Below are positions 23,791 to 34,999 of a stretch of DNA of 64,000 nt, piece after piece. Each line of letters begins with the position of its first letter. Position 1 is the stretch's first letter. The stretch lies in assembly GCA_023052935.1 (NCBI GenBank), contig CM041292.1, positions 82,904,169 through 82,968,168 on the forward strand, written 5' to 3'. A model generated the notes under the pieces. That model ran no database searches. It saw nothing but the letters and a program-made list of their open reading frames with translations, and was not told the origin of the DNA. A program made the translations under genes and the position numbers. The stretch is from Piezodorus guildinii (Eukaryota; Arthropoda; Insecta; Hemiptera; Pentatomidae).

Positions 23791-24104
23791 CTTTACCTAT
23801 CTCCAGTGTACATACATTGTTCAATTCTTGATGCGCATAAATTAAAAAAAGAATCCATGCTAATTTATTCGTGCAGTCATTGCCAATGCAGATCACCAAG
23901 GTATAGCGAAGGTGACGCAGCAGCCAAGTTCAAGTTCATCTCTATTTAAGTTCTACCTGAAGTATATTCATTAATCCAAGATGAGAATTATTGAGACAAA
24001 ATCCTTATTCACAGATATTAATTATATAGTAGGTGAGGATTCCGTGCTATTCATGCTTAGAGTAAAGTACTCTTGAAAGTATAAAATACAAAAACGTAAA
24101 TTAT

Positions 24105-24320
24105 TTGGACATCAAGAAATATCGCACAAGTAAGGAAATATGATTTTGTGTGACATATTTTGGCCTAATTGTAGACTTTCATAAAAAAACAAGATAGCAA
24201 TCAATAAAATAAAAAATAATCATAAGATAACAGTATAAAATATTTGAAGATTACAGTCATAAACCAAGCAGCTTATGTATAAAAATTAGGTTTGTAATGA
24301 TATAAAAAATATACTTAGAA
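24105..24320 (+). repeat. dispersed repeat, pair with 7485-7700
   Basis: See 7485-7700: shared CATCAAGAAAT and AAAAAACAAGATAGCAATCA words in the same order, otherwise strongly diverged. Confidence 0.4.
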
Positions 24321-24791
24321 CCAATGCATTAAAATCAAAACAAGCTTCTCTTCCTAGCTAAAAAAAAAACTTTTTGGAATAGAGAATAAGATCTTGAGGA
24401 GGATTTATGGGCCAGTAAAGTTAGCGGAGGGATATAGGCTGAAAACAATTATTCGCCTGAAAAAAATTGTATCCAAGTTTTTTTTTATTTATAAAAGGAT
24501 AGAGAATAACTGTTAAAAATATTCAAGCGGCCAAATTAACGAAAATTTGACGATTTCAAATGGCTTGACCCATGTATATAATGGGTTAAATACGTTTATT
24601 ATTAATTTTAATTTATTTTATATATTTTATCTTTTATTTATTTTAATAAATTAAAATATGTAATAATAATAAGCGTTGTATCACAAGATGGTACGCGTAG
24701 TACTAAATGTATTCATTGCAGGGTTATTATAATATGAAAAATCAGAAAACGGATCAACCTTAGAGTATATGGGATAAGAACATTCATTATC
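24321..24791. other. unassigned AT-rich DNA
   Basis: No feature recognised up to the left end of the large PAL-1 element. Confidence 0.35.
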
Positions 24792-25839
24792 AATTGAAAG
24801 GTTGATTTCCAAAAGGTACTAAAGGACATTTTTTTCAACATTGATATTTTTACATTTCTGTATACTAATGGTTTAGTTTTATCCAAATGTGTCATCAGAT
24901 TTTATCTAAAAAACATAAAAATCCTTTAAAAACGTATTTGAAAATTGCATTTCATTCCAAAAGGTACTAAATCCACATTTCATTTCAAAAGGTACTAAAA
25001 ACATTTCCTTCCAAAAGGTACAATATCCTCTGTAAACAGATAACCTTTCCTTTCATTTCCTTCAACACGGCAGAAGCACCTAACCCCGTTATATATCACC
25101 ATTAATTTATTGTTTTCTTCATTTTGTGCATTTTTATTAGTTCATTTAGTACATCTTGAATCACTGCTATTATTTTGATCAATAGTATTAACCTAAAAAT
25201 AAGTTTTAAACAACTTAATTGCCTCACTTCGGTTCTCGTAGATTTCCAACTAAATTAAGTTTTTTCATAGTATTTCATCTTGCAGCCACATAAATTTGAT
25301 ATAAAAATCTTAAGAAACTCAAATTTTAATAGAATAATGGTCTTTTATCCAGCAAATGGTTGGAATTAGAATTTTCTGACCTTGCTAAATATGAGAAGAA
25401 AAACCGTGCCTGATCTAACCTAAAATAATTTTTTTTTTAAATAAGGTAAAAGACCGAAATAAAAGTTATTTATTTATCAGTTTTAATAGTTAAATGTTGT
25501 TTACTCGTAGTTAATAATATAAATTCATTTGTTAAATTCACAGAAAGAATAAGTAAAAGTTCAAAACAAATTTCATAATTCCATACCTTTCTATTATAAT
25601 GCCAAAAATAAATAAAAGGTCCTTTGAATATTCGCTTACTTTATGAAGAAAAGACAATACAACCTAGTTAACCAACAATGAAAGATATTTCTCAGAGTGA
25701 TAATAGAGAAATATACATAACTTAGTTATTAACATTATAAGGACTTTAGTTGTTGTTTGTTTATTTATTTAACGTCACTTTATGCTACTATGGCTAATCG
25801 GACGATGCTACAGTGGGAGTCCTAACTTTTGCCTATCTA

Positions 25840-27119
25840 TCGGGCTGATGCGAAATTAATGCAGGTTTCCTCTATTGCAATATCTTAATTCCAATTGTGT
25901 AAACAAAGCTAATCCTAACATTGATCATTATTATACCAAAACAAACCTTATCTAATACCCTCTCTTTCACCATGAATTTGTTTAGTAAAATCGTTTTGTT
26001 CAGTGTGTTCAAAGGTCTTGAATCGAAAATGCGCGATTTTCGTCAAATTTATTTTTACGAATTTAAATTAAGGCGCAGCGCTGCGCAAACGGCTCGTAAT
26101 ATTAATGAAGTGTGGGGTCAGGGGGCTATTAATGAGTGCACGGTGCAGTGTTGGTTCCAGAAGTTTCGCAGAGGAGATTTCGACCTCGAAGACAAGCAAG
26201 GTCGGGGCCGTCATCTTGCTCTGGACAACGACCAGCTGAGGTCAAAAGTGGAAGAAGACCCAACCAAAACCACACGAGAAATGACGGCGGAACTCGGTGT
26301 GAACCAACCCACAGTTGTACGCCACTTGGAAGGAATTGGTAAGGTAAAAAAGTTGGCCAAGTGGGTGCCACACCAATTAAACGACCACCAAAAAAATCGC
26401 CGCTTTGAAATCTGCTCCATGCTTGTGACACGCAATAAAAATGATCCATTTCTCGATCGCATTGTGACGTGCGATGAAAAATGGATCTTATACGACAACA
26501 GAAGGCGTTCTAGCCAATGGCTGGGCAAAGATGAACAACCAAAACCTTTCCCGAAGCCCAACCTGCACCCAAAAAAGGTTATGGTCACAGTTTGGTGGTA
26601 TAATGCTGGTGTTTTTCACTACAGCTTTCTCAATCGAGGTGAGACTATAACTGCTGACAAGTACTGTCAAGAAATTGACAGCATGAATCAAAAATTGCAA
26701 CGTCTTTGCCCAGCATTGATGAATCGGAAGGGGCCGATCCTGCTACACGATAACGCCAGACCACACGTTGCACAACCAACGCTTCGACGACTGCACGAGT
26801 TGGGCTACGAAGTTCTCCAACATCCGCCTTATTCACCTGACCTCTCTCCTACAGACTTCCACTTTTTCAGGCATCTGGACAACTTTTTGAGGGAGAAAAA
26901 TTTTCAAAACCAGGACGACATTGAAAATTCTTTTCGTGATTTCATTGAGTCCAGGGATTCGGATTTTTTTTCTGGTGGAATAAGAAAGCTTGTTGAACGT
27001 TGGCAAAAGTGCATTGATTCAGATGGAAATTATTTTGATTAAATATATATGGTTAAAGTAAAGATATGGCGTATTTACAATACCTACTAAAAACCTGCAT
27101 TAATTTTGCATCAACCCAA
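25840..27119 (+). mobile_element. mariner transposon, cecropia/Hsmar1-like, structurally complete
   Basis: 1280 bp bounded by TA on each side (25838-25839 and 27120-27121). Left end TCGGGCTGATGCGAAATTAA, right end (complement) TTGGGTTGATGCAAAATTAA; both continue TGCAGGTTT. The ends differ at about 4 of the first 29 positions. It holds one open transposase frame. Length and end sequence fit mariners close to human Hsmar1 (about 1.29 kb). Since structure and frame are complete, this may be a young insertion. Confidence 0.95.
26029..27042 (+). CDS. mariner transposase, uninterrupted
   Basis: DDD/D-type transposase that excises and reinserts the element at TA. The 337 codons contain an N-terminal paired helix-turn-helix region (about residues 1-110, with WFQKFRRGDFDLED at 42-55), the linker motif WVPHQL (112-117), and the catalytic core. 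The three acidic residues are D149 (VTCDEKW), D241 (HDNARPH) and D276 (YSPDLSPTD), with exactly 34 residues between the last two (D,D34D). The frame is open upstream as well: an earlier in-frame ATG at 25972 would add 19 residues. I prefer 26029 because it aligns with METRDFR in the deleted copy at 57830. It strongly resembles SETMAR/Hsmar1 transposase from memory. Activity is not shown. Confidence 0.95.
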   Translation: MRDFRQIYFYEFKLRRSAAQTARNINEVWGQGAINECTVQCWFQKFRRGDFDLEDKQGRGRHLALDNDQLRSKVEEDPTKTTREMTAELGVNQPTVVRHLEGIGKVKKLAKWVPHQLNDHQKNRRFEICSMLVTRNKNDPFLDRIVTCDEKWILYDNRRRSSQWLGKDEQPKPFPKPNLHPKKVMVTVWWYNAGVFHYSFLNRGETITADKYCQEIDSMNQKLQRLCPALMNRKGPILLHDNARPHVAQPTLRRLHELGYEVLQHPPYSPDLSPTDFHFFRHLDNFLREKNFQNQDDIENSFRDFIESRDSDFFSGGIRKLVERWQKCIDSDGNYFD

Positions 27120-28403
27120 TAGGTTTTATTAGGATAGGGATCTTTAACGAGTACATGACATCGCACAGGCTCGGGGACCACCTTTTAACGTCCCCTCCGA
27201 AGGACGGCGTAACTAAGGATTTTTTACTCCCATTAAAAAATCCTAGGACCACCTGCGGGTTTGAACCCGTGACCTTTAGCATGGGAGGCTGTTACGCTAG
27301 CCACCCAGCTACAAGTGATCCTAGGACTTTAGTTGTGAGTAATGTTGTATGAGGAAGGTTATGACGACTGTTATCTAGCGTTATATTTTTCCAAAAGGTA
27401 CTATATCCCTTTTTATTCGTTCCAAAAATTACTATATCCACGTATCATTACAAAGAGTACTTACTATATCCATATTATATTCTTAAAAAAATCATGGGAT
27501 AAGTACAATAATTTGGAAAAATAGTTGTTAATAAAGTAAAAAATCAACTTTAGATTTTGATAAAAAATAATCAAGTAAATTAGTCCAGTAATAAGTAAAT
27601 GAGATATTTTTGCGTTTCTTGTAAAATATCTCATTACTATATAATTAAACCAACAAATGATTCTTTTCGCATTATAATCTAGAATTTTTTTTTACTATAT
27701 AAATAACACCCTATTAAAGTTATAAAATGAAAGTTTTAGTATGATTTGGAACAAAACTAAATGTTTAATTATTACATTCAGAAAATAACAGCATTTCTAA
27801 TTTGTGTTTTTAAAGGACTTAATTGTTGATAAAATAAAATAAAATAGAAGATTTTGATAAAACATTCATATTTGTTTTATCAAAATCTTCAAAATTTATG
27901 TGGCTGCAAGAAGAAATGCTAAGAAAAAAACTCAATTTAGTTGGGAATCTACGAGAACCGAACTGAGGCAATTAAGTTGTTGAAAACAGCCTAAAAACTT
28001 ATTTTTAGATTAATACTACTGATCAAAATAATAACAGTGATTCAAGATGTACTAAATGAACCAATAAAAATGCACAAAATGAAGAAAACAATAAATTAAT
28101 GGTGATATATTACGGGGTTAGGTGCTTCTGCCGTGTTGAAGGAAATGAAAGGAAAGGTTATCTGTTTACAGAGGATATAGTACCTTTTGGAAGTAAATGT
28201 TTTTAGTACCTTTTGAAATGTGAATTTAGTACCTTTTGGAATGAACTGCAATTTTCAAATACGTTTTTAAAGGATTTTTATGTTTTTTAGATAAAATCTG
28301 ATGACAGATTTGGATAAAACTAAACCATTAGTATACAGAAATGTTAAAATATCAGTTTCGTAAAAATGTCCTTTAGTATCTTTTGGAAATAAACGTCTAA
28401 ATT

Positions 28404-28894
28404 ATTCTATCTAACTTTTAAATTATTCCATCAAAATACCGCTGGTGGTTAGTAAAATTCACTTTCGAAATGGAAGATCGCAGAGCGGAGACACGAGATG
28501 GTTATGTAAGCTGATATAGAGGAGATACTTAATCCGGACCAGACAATGGCTCATCTACCCTGCTCATGGCTCTGGGTCTATATTAATCAGCAATATCCAG
28601 GTTTCTCTCTCCTTTCACCTTCGCTCTCCTCCGGGCTCCCTTTGCATAATAGTAATAGCTGTTATAAATGGGAGCCATCCATACGTATTATCCGCCGCTA
28701 TTTAACTTTACGGTCAATTATGGAGTTCACAAGGGTGTAACATAACTTTCAACGATCTCTACAAATAAAACAACACACAAGGGAAATCAAAAATATCCTA
28801 TAACCAATTACTACTACCATGCTTTTACGTCATATCATAGCGAAATAATAATCCCATATCGATATGATAATCATTGGTATATGATAAATACTTT
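28404..28894. other. unassigned DNA
   Basis: A 64-codon open frame (28546-28740) with ordinary composition shows no domain and no supporting splice sites; not called. Confidence 0.35.
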
Positions 28895-30358
28895 CGTGCA
28901 TTTTGACATATATGGTGTTGGTATTGGTGCCGATAGCGATTTGGGAATCTAGTATGGGTTTATTTTCTCTAGTTTCTCAAATGCTGTGCCAACATTTTTA
29001 TATGCCTCAGAAGTGTCTAAGATACTGGGAAGCAATCGAATCTGTGCAACTCGCATTCTTCAAACATCTTCTTCATTGGCCAAGGAATACAGCTAACCAC
29101 ATTGTCCGCCTTGAAACAGGATGATATCCAGTCAAGATTGTCATCATCAAGAAAATTATTAACTATTGGACGAAATTGTTATTAATGCCTGAAGATAGGT
29201 TGCCTAAACAGTGTTTTAATAGGCTGATTTGTCTTGATTCAATGAAAGCGGGTGATAAATACAACTGCATATCCCAAGTGAAGCTACTAGTCGCACCTTT
29301 GGGTTGTAAACAGGATTTTATACGCTTGTCTCCGATAGAAGTAGAAAGATAAAAGTTTGACGTATTAGAAAAAATGATAAATCACACCCTATCACTGGAC
29401 ATTAGACATGCTCTGAACTGCAATAGACATCAATACTATAGACTAATATCGAATTTTATTATTAATACTCCAGAAAGCTACTTGTCTTACAGGTAAAAAA
29501 GTAAGATATGTCAGTCGTTTGAGAATTAGCAGCGAAGAAAACATTAAACTTTATTTGTAAACTAAAACAATACTAGGGAGCCCGTGGCTGAGTGGCTAGC
29601 GCGCTAGTCTCTTATGCTAGAGGTTCTGAGTTTCAATCCCAGTCCCGGCGGGGCTTTTATAAGGATACAATTAAATAGGGATTCACTCACAGCCTCTCCC
29701 CCGGGTATGTGAGACCCGTCAGCCAAATGGAGACCACTCACAAAAATAGGCGTAAGCAGTGATGACCTACCCTGTAAACTTTCATCGTGAATCGTGAGTG
29801 TATTCTTCCGGGAGATTACACCGGAGCCAAGGGCCTACACTGCCTGTTGCGCCAGAGAAAAAACAAAACAAAAACATTATTACTCACCACCAATCAACTC
29901 TGCAATAACTTTGACCAATTTATATCCAACAGTTTGTATCATATACTTCTCTACTGTACAGTACTAAATAAAAATAGAGAGAAATATCCGAGACAGTATG
30001 TAACAAGTGCTTGTGTCCAACGAAACATAGAGACCATTCTTAATATTGATAGTGTTGAGAAATTAAACAAAATATATTATTATATATCTTAATGTATATA
30101 TAATTCTTTGTAAATTACAAAATAAGTAGTTCATTTTTATTATCATATTATTTTTCCATTGCCACAATCATTGTTTCTATTAATATCATTTATTATAATT
30201 TTTTATTGATCTGTTATTCTTTGATTATATAATTAACATTTCATTATATGTGCCAGACTCTTGTATTGAAGTGTATGAAGTTTATTTATTATTGGTTGTG
30301 TATTTGTACAAGAATATTCCTTTGACAAATAAATTTATTATCTATCTTAATAAAAAAA
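28895..30358 (+). pseudogene. LINE C-terminal end, split by SINE-B
   Basis: From 28903 to about 29490 one frame is open apart from TGA at 29122 and a TAA near 29352. It contains RYWEAIESVQLAFFKHLL and TANHIVRLETG, like the post-RT region of LINE endonuclease/RT proteins. After the SINE (29577-29868), LCNN...YHILLYC...NKNREKY (about 29895-29985) resembles the terminal C-x2-C...H...C motif followed by R-x-Y of such LINEs. The 3' end has AATAAATTTATTATC and a short A run at 30351-30358. The clade is not certain. Confidence 0.65.
29577..29868 (+). repeat. SINE-B copy inside the LINE
   Basis: The head GGGAGCCCGTGGCTGAGTGG, then CTAGCGCGCTAGTC, has a good A box. GAGTTTCAATCCC about 30 bp later is the B box. 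The acceptor ends do not pair (GGGAGCC against TCCCGGC), so this is a tRNA-derived SINE and not a tRNA gene. The body continues for about 200 bp to an A/C-rich tail AAAAAACAAAACAAAAAC. Flanks AAAACAATACTAG and AAAACATTATTAC may be a decayed target duplication. Confidence 0.8.
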
Positions 30359-32353
30359 ATCTCTAGTATGCTCCTTAAAAATACATTGAAAACCACAAGA
30401 TGGTTACAAAGACTGGAATATAGGACTCATGGGTTGGAAGCCGATGTTCGAGTACTTCTTTGCGTTTATAATTGGAAGGATTCATCATTCATGATAATGT
30501 TTTGATTGATACAGAGAATAATATATTTATTTTAAACCTTAAAAGGTAAACCAATATGAAAAATATTTCGATTACATAATGGTTCATGTTCAGTTTATAT
30601 TTCAAAATTGTATAAAAAAAACTATACTTCTATAAAACAAGTATTAATTTTATGTAGAATTACAATAAACAATAAATATAATAAAAATTCGACTTCAGCT
30701 TTTTTAAATATAAACATAAGTATTTAATAGCTCAATTTGCTTCGAAATTAAACCACACAAATAACACTTAGGTCATTACCTCAATAAAAAAATTTAATGG
30801 ATTCGTTCCGGTACGGTCTGTCGGAATCAATTTGTGCCTCATTTATGGAATCTTCATCGCTATGGGATAGTAGGACCGTGGAAATTAGGTGGCTATGAAA
30901 CGTAGGATATCATGGTTGCTATAACACCAGAACTGCTTTGATGTTAAAGTGATATTTTTTAGCTATATATTTAGTGACACAGTATTAATTAAATTTGACT
31001 GTTTATCCTCCAAAAAAATATGCCTATATTGCCATTATATACAATATAAATAAGATATTAGCAAGTGATATAAATAAGAATGTATGTTAACGTTGAATCA
31101 AATGAGTCGAAATTAAGTATCTACATCATTTTCAAGCCAAATTGATTTCTAGATAAATTAAGTTGGAGCTGAAAGATATTTAAGTTAATATAGCTAATTT
31201 TTCTGAAGAGAGATTTATGAAAAAATAAAGATTCGTGTACTTTAAAACCGATATTAAACGTAATAAAATAAGGTTCCATTAATAGTTGGTCCAGACAGAG
31301 AAGAAATAAAAACTAAATGTTTAAAATATATTTCAACTGATGCTGGTCAGTATAGCTTCAACAAAAGAAAAAAATCATAGAAAAGTCAGCAATTAAGTAT
31401 AAGCAAAGAACATTAAAAATGCATATCACAGCCGACCATACAAGTGAGAAGCCCCATAAATGTTAGTCAGTTATCATGGATAATAGAATCGCGTTGAAAC
31501 GAAACACTATACATTTTTACAAAATGGTTAATTATTTGTAGTTTAATATAATATTTTTTTTTTTTGTAATGTCATAACCTCAAAACATAACTAAGTAATA
31601 TATATTTAAAAACACTGCAAATTATTGCAAGATAGTTTATGATTTCAAAATAATTATATTAGGGTAAAACAATTTAAGTAGCTGTTTAGTAAATTAATTT
31701 ATATGTATACCGAGAAATTCATAAAAGCAGCAACACTATCAATTTATATTCAAGAAAAGTGTACAATAACCAGTCCTAATTGTAAGTTCAAATGCTACAT
31801 CTTAACAGATTTTATTATCTTTTTTTCTTTCTTTTATGGATTATAATGCTATATTTATAATTTATCGGGTTCTTGTTATTCGGGGGTTTTCGTTATTCGG
31901 GTTTTGAAACGTGAGGCCTCAGATTTGTGTGTTTGAATTTTGACTTTACCATATAGATTTGTTATTTTTTCATGACGATGAATCTTGATCCCAAAAAACT
32001 AAAAAAAAAAAATTTTTTCTCTCTATCTTTGATAATGAGCAAGTTAGCGATGTATACGTTCAGTTATATTTACCATAATAATAATACGATTTTTTTTAAT
32101 TACTTAATTTTAGTTACAGCGTATTTCTACTTAATAAGTTTGTTGTTAAAGGTTAAAACAGTTCCTTTTTTTTTTCGAGGAAAGTTCTCGATAAATTCGA
32201 TATCAGAAGCTTTTCCAAGTGAAACTCTGTTCAAGAAAATATTTTAGCTGCTAGAATAAGAATAGAGACAATTAGGGTTACAAGTATATAGTAAAAGTTT
32301 GGTTGTTTACGAGTAAAACAAGAACTAATACATAAAGCAACTGACGCTGTTGT
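30359..32353. other. unassigned AT-rich DNA with one short shared repeat
   Basis: About 31610-31700 (ACTGCAAATTATTGCA, then ATTATATTAGGGTAAA and TAGCTGTTTA) recurs in part at 56140-56215, 60190-60265 (inverted) and 11620-11660. No gene was recognised. The 91-codon frame at 31972-32247 is low-complexity. Confidence 0.4.
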
Positions 32354-32377
32354 AAAAAAAAAAAAAAAAAAAAAAAA
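32354..32377 (+). repeat. poly(A) run
   Basis: 24 consecutive A, possibly the tail of a retroposed sequence to its left that I cannot identify. Confidence 0.9.
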
Positions 32378-32397
32378 TCAATAAAAAATATCTGTAG

Positions 32398-32580
32398 AGT
32401 TTCGGTGGAGCATATAACACCGGAGGGACAGTAACCTACTGAGGTTGGAAGACCGCTAAGCTATTACCGCATCGGCCGTGACATACAGGGGATACGTGGG
32501 CTGTCCTCAAGCACCGGCCGGTCTGTCCTGAAGTCCAGTGTGTGCTCGTCAACTGTTCTACAGGGCAACACGTACTCATT
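32398..32580. other. GC-rich island of unknown nature
   Basis: About 180 bp of GC-rich sequence (GCATCGGCCGTGACATAC, CAAGCACCGGCCGGTCTGTC) right after a poly(A) run. It has no open frame. It resembles the other GC-rich islands in composition but I could not align them. Confidence 0.35.
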
Positions 32581-33303
32581 GTATATAGCGGTAAATTAAA
32601 CAACAGGTTCACAAAAACGCGGTCAATATAGCTTCCATACTATATCATATCATATTTAATTGCTACAAAGGGTAGACAAATGCATATAGCAAATACATAT
32701 GAAAAACATTCAACACCACAAATAATGTCAGATATATACTTGAATTTTCATCTGATTGATAATCGCAAACACTCCTCCAACTTTGGGACATTTTGTAATG
32801 GTCGTTTCTATGGGGTTTTCGAAAAGTTCTTAAAGATTTTGAAAATAAAAGTTACTTTTTATTTTTTCTACTAAAAATGAATCACATAGCGAATGATTAT
32901 TTATATGCCTTTAATCCTCTTGGAATTAACTATGTTTACACACATTGCTCCTTCGGATTCCCATCTTTTCCGTCCCCAGGAAAATTTTCTACAAGAGAAA
33001 TCCTACTCTTCAGAAGATGACGTAAAACGAACCTTTTATTGATCTTCAAAAGTAAGGACAGTGATTTTTGTAAAAAAAAGGATAATGGACCTTCCTAGCA
33101 CCTGGGTAAGGGAATCACTAACAGTGGTAAACATTTTGAAGATTAAATAAATAAATTCATCAATTTTAATTTTTGTCCGAATTTCTCTACGGACCTTCCG
33201 GACAACCCACTAAAAAAAAATTGTGTCACAGAAAATACATTTAGACATATCTAAGCGACAGCAGCTGATAAGATTTGATAAAACTAAAAACAATTGTTTA
33301 AAT
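32581..33303. other. unassigned DNA
   Basis: No gene recognised; a 64-codon frame (32680-32874) has no domain. Confidence 0.35.
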
Positions 33304-33905
33304 GGTTTTTTTTTTTGGTTTTTTTATTTAGCAATATTACAATCTGTCCAATTCAGGACATTTTTAATAGTGATAACGTACAACATTCATACTACATTCA
33401 CACGATATATACAAAACTATAAATTTATATAATAATAATAATAAAATATACATATATACAAAATAAAATCAATAAAAATATATACAATAGTCACTCATAC
33501 CTATATACAATTCACAAGCATACAGCACGTGAGTGGAGAATCTAGCCAATGCTAGAACTCCAATATACATGTTATAAGAGGTCACGAGGCCACTGCCGTT
33601 TCAACCTTCTAGGTGGGTTGTATGGATGGGTGGGGCTGGATAGGGATTGAGCTAGAGGATTAGGATGATGAATGAGATTCTGGTGGAATTTGGAAAATTT
33701 GGATGGAATCAGGTCTGAAATAAAAGGAACAATAAGGTCGTGGTGCAAGGTATAGTTGGAAACATAATAAGGAGCATTTACTATTGTACGGAGGACTTTG
33801 GATTGAAAGGATTGAATGCGTTTGATGTTAGTACTTTTAGCTGTCCCCCACAGTTCAAGTCCGTAGGTCCAGATGGGCTTAAATGTTTTAACACTCAAGT
33901 TTGGG
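33304..33905 (-). pseudogene. Jockey-like LINE 3' end (Jk-A lineage)
   Basis: The minus-strand frame 33898-33572 (108 codons) encodes the C-terminal part of a Jockey-type reverse transcriptase protein: PIWTYGLELWGTAKSTNIKR, QSKVLRTIVNAPYYVSN, and the end PYNPPRRLKRQWPRDLL followed by a stop. A 3' UTR with AATAAA and a poly(A) tail (T run from 33305 on the plus strand) completes the 3' end. The 5' part, including the RT active site, is missing, which is the usual 5' truncation. Confidence 0.88.
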
Positions 33906-33935
33906 TCAATTCATAAAATCCGATTTTGAAATATA

Positions 33936-34999
33936 TTAGGTTGTCCGGAAAACAATGCAGGACATTGAGTTTTCTTTAAAATACCCCTCTACAAAACAAA
34001 CTCTTTACGTTTACTGGATTAATCATTTGTATGAATGTCAACACGTATTAACCCTTTTCCAAACGTTAATGTTCGTTTACCTGTTTATCATTTCGTTGCT
34101 TAGAAATAATTTAGTCTTTATTGAAATTTCAACGCGTGATACTCGTATAATTTTTATTTAAGGATTTAACTTAAATAAAAATTATAAAAAGTAAAAAGTC
34201 TTGAGCGAGGGAAGTATAAATGAGCGTACTGTTCTACAGAGGTCCAAACAATTTCGGAAGGAAGGCTTCAGCCTTGAAGACAAAGAAGGTCGAGAACTTG
34301 CCTTGGATGACCACCTCAAAGCAATTGAAAGGGTAAAAAAGCTTAAAAATTAGTTTCCGCACACATAATACGATCGCAAAACAAAAAAACAGTGTTATAC
34401 AGCTTGTGCTACACTTCTTTCCTGAAATAAAAATGACTGTTTTCTGTCCATGATTGTTTACTTGTGGTAAAATTGGTTAGGTTCTGACAGTGGCTCAACA
34501 CAGGAAGAGCAGCACAACATTTTCCAATGCCCAAAATAAAATGGTAATGGTTACTGTTTGGTAGGCTTTATTTGGTTTCATACACTACATCTTCTTGAAT
34601 CCTGGAGAAATCTTTATGCCGATACTTATTGTAAGAAAATGAATGCTATGCATCAGAAATAATTAACAAATCCTTGGTCAATCGGAAGGGCTCCATTTTG
34701 TTGCAGGACAACGTCTGGACACATGTCCCCTTTGTAACAGTTTTAATATGAAATTCTGCCATATCCGCCTTAATCTTCGGATCTCTCTCTCTCTAACGGA
34801 TTACTATTTACGAGACAAGCAATTTGATGGATAAAGAAAATCAGAAAATGCGCTTTTGGAGTTCAACATTCTCACTGTTAAGTTTTTTTCCAATTTGGCT
34901 GTGGCCATGATACAAATAAAAAATTTCATAAATTGATTGCAACAATATGATCAGATTTCCTAATGTTACTTCATTGACCTGCATTAATAGATTGGTCGA
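33936..34999 (+). pseudogene. decayed mariner, about 1.06 kb, ends still visible
   Basis: Flanked by TA (33934-33935, 35000-35001). Left end TTAGGTTGTCCGGAAAACAA then TGCAGG; right end complement TCGACCAATCTATTAATGC then AGG. Transposase traces in order: GFSLEDKEGRELALDD (about 34263-34310), VMVTVW (34545), FLNPGE (34595), NRKGSILLQDNVWTHV (about 34680-34730, with the second catalytic Asp). Many stops and frameshifts. Same lineage as 6482-6830. Confidence 0.75.

Larger units (their letters stand above)
25754..27322 (-). repeat. SINE-A copy split by a mariner, 14-bp target duplication
   Basis: Minus-strand SINE-A in two parts, 25754-25839 and 27120-27322. The duplication AGGACTTTAGTTGT flanks it perfectly at 25740-25753 and 27323-27336. 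The head at the right has the B-box-like complement of GGTTTGAACCCGTGACC and an A-box region near TAGCCACCCAGCTACA. The tail at the left reads TGTTTGTTTATTTATTTAAC. The mariner sits at TA 25838-25839. Confidence 0.92.
24792..28403. mobile_element. large PAL-1-type element with inverted arms of about 530 bp
   Basis: Left arm 24792-25325 and right arm about 27885-28403 are inverted copies that I judge more than 90% identical by eye. The outer ends (AATTGAAAGGTTGATTTCC and the complement of AATTTAGACGTTTATTTCC) match the ends of the 390-bp PAL-1 copies. Each arm carries several CCAAAAGGTACTA words and the landmark CACGGCAGAAGCACCTAACC. The interior includes a stretch (about 27600-27850) like the PAL-1 interior. 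No transposase of its own is recognisable; the only open frame inside belongs to a nested mariner. SINE-A and the mariner inserted later. Confidence 0.8.

Noticed and set aside
26129..26836. Five further open frames inside the mariner (four minus-strand, one plus-strand)
   Set aside because: Shadows of the transposase frame.
29577..29650. A tRNA gene (good A and B boxes)
   Set aside because: The acceptor-stem halves do not pair and a 200-bp body with an A-rich tail follows, so it is a SINE head.
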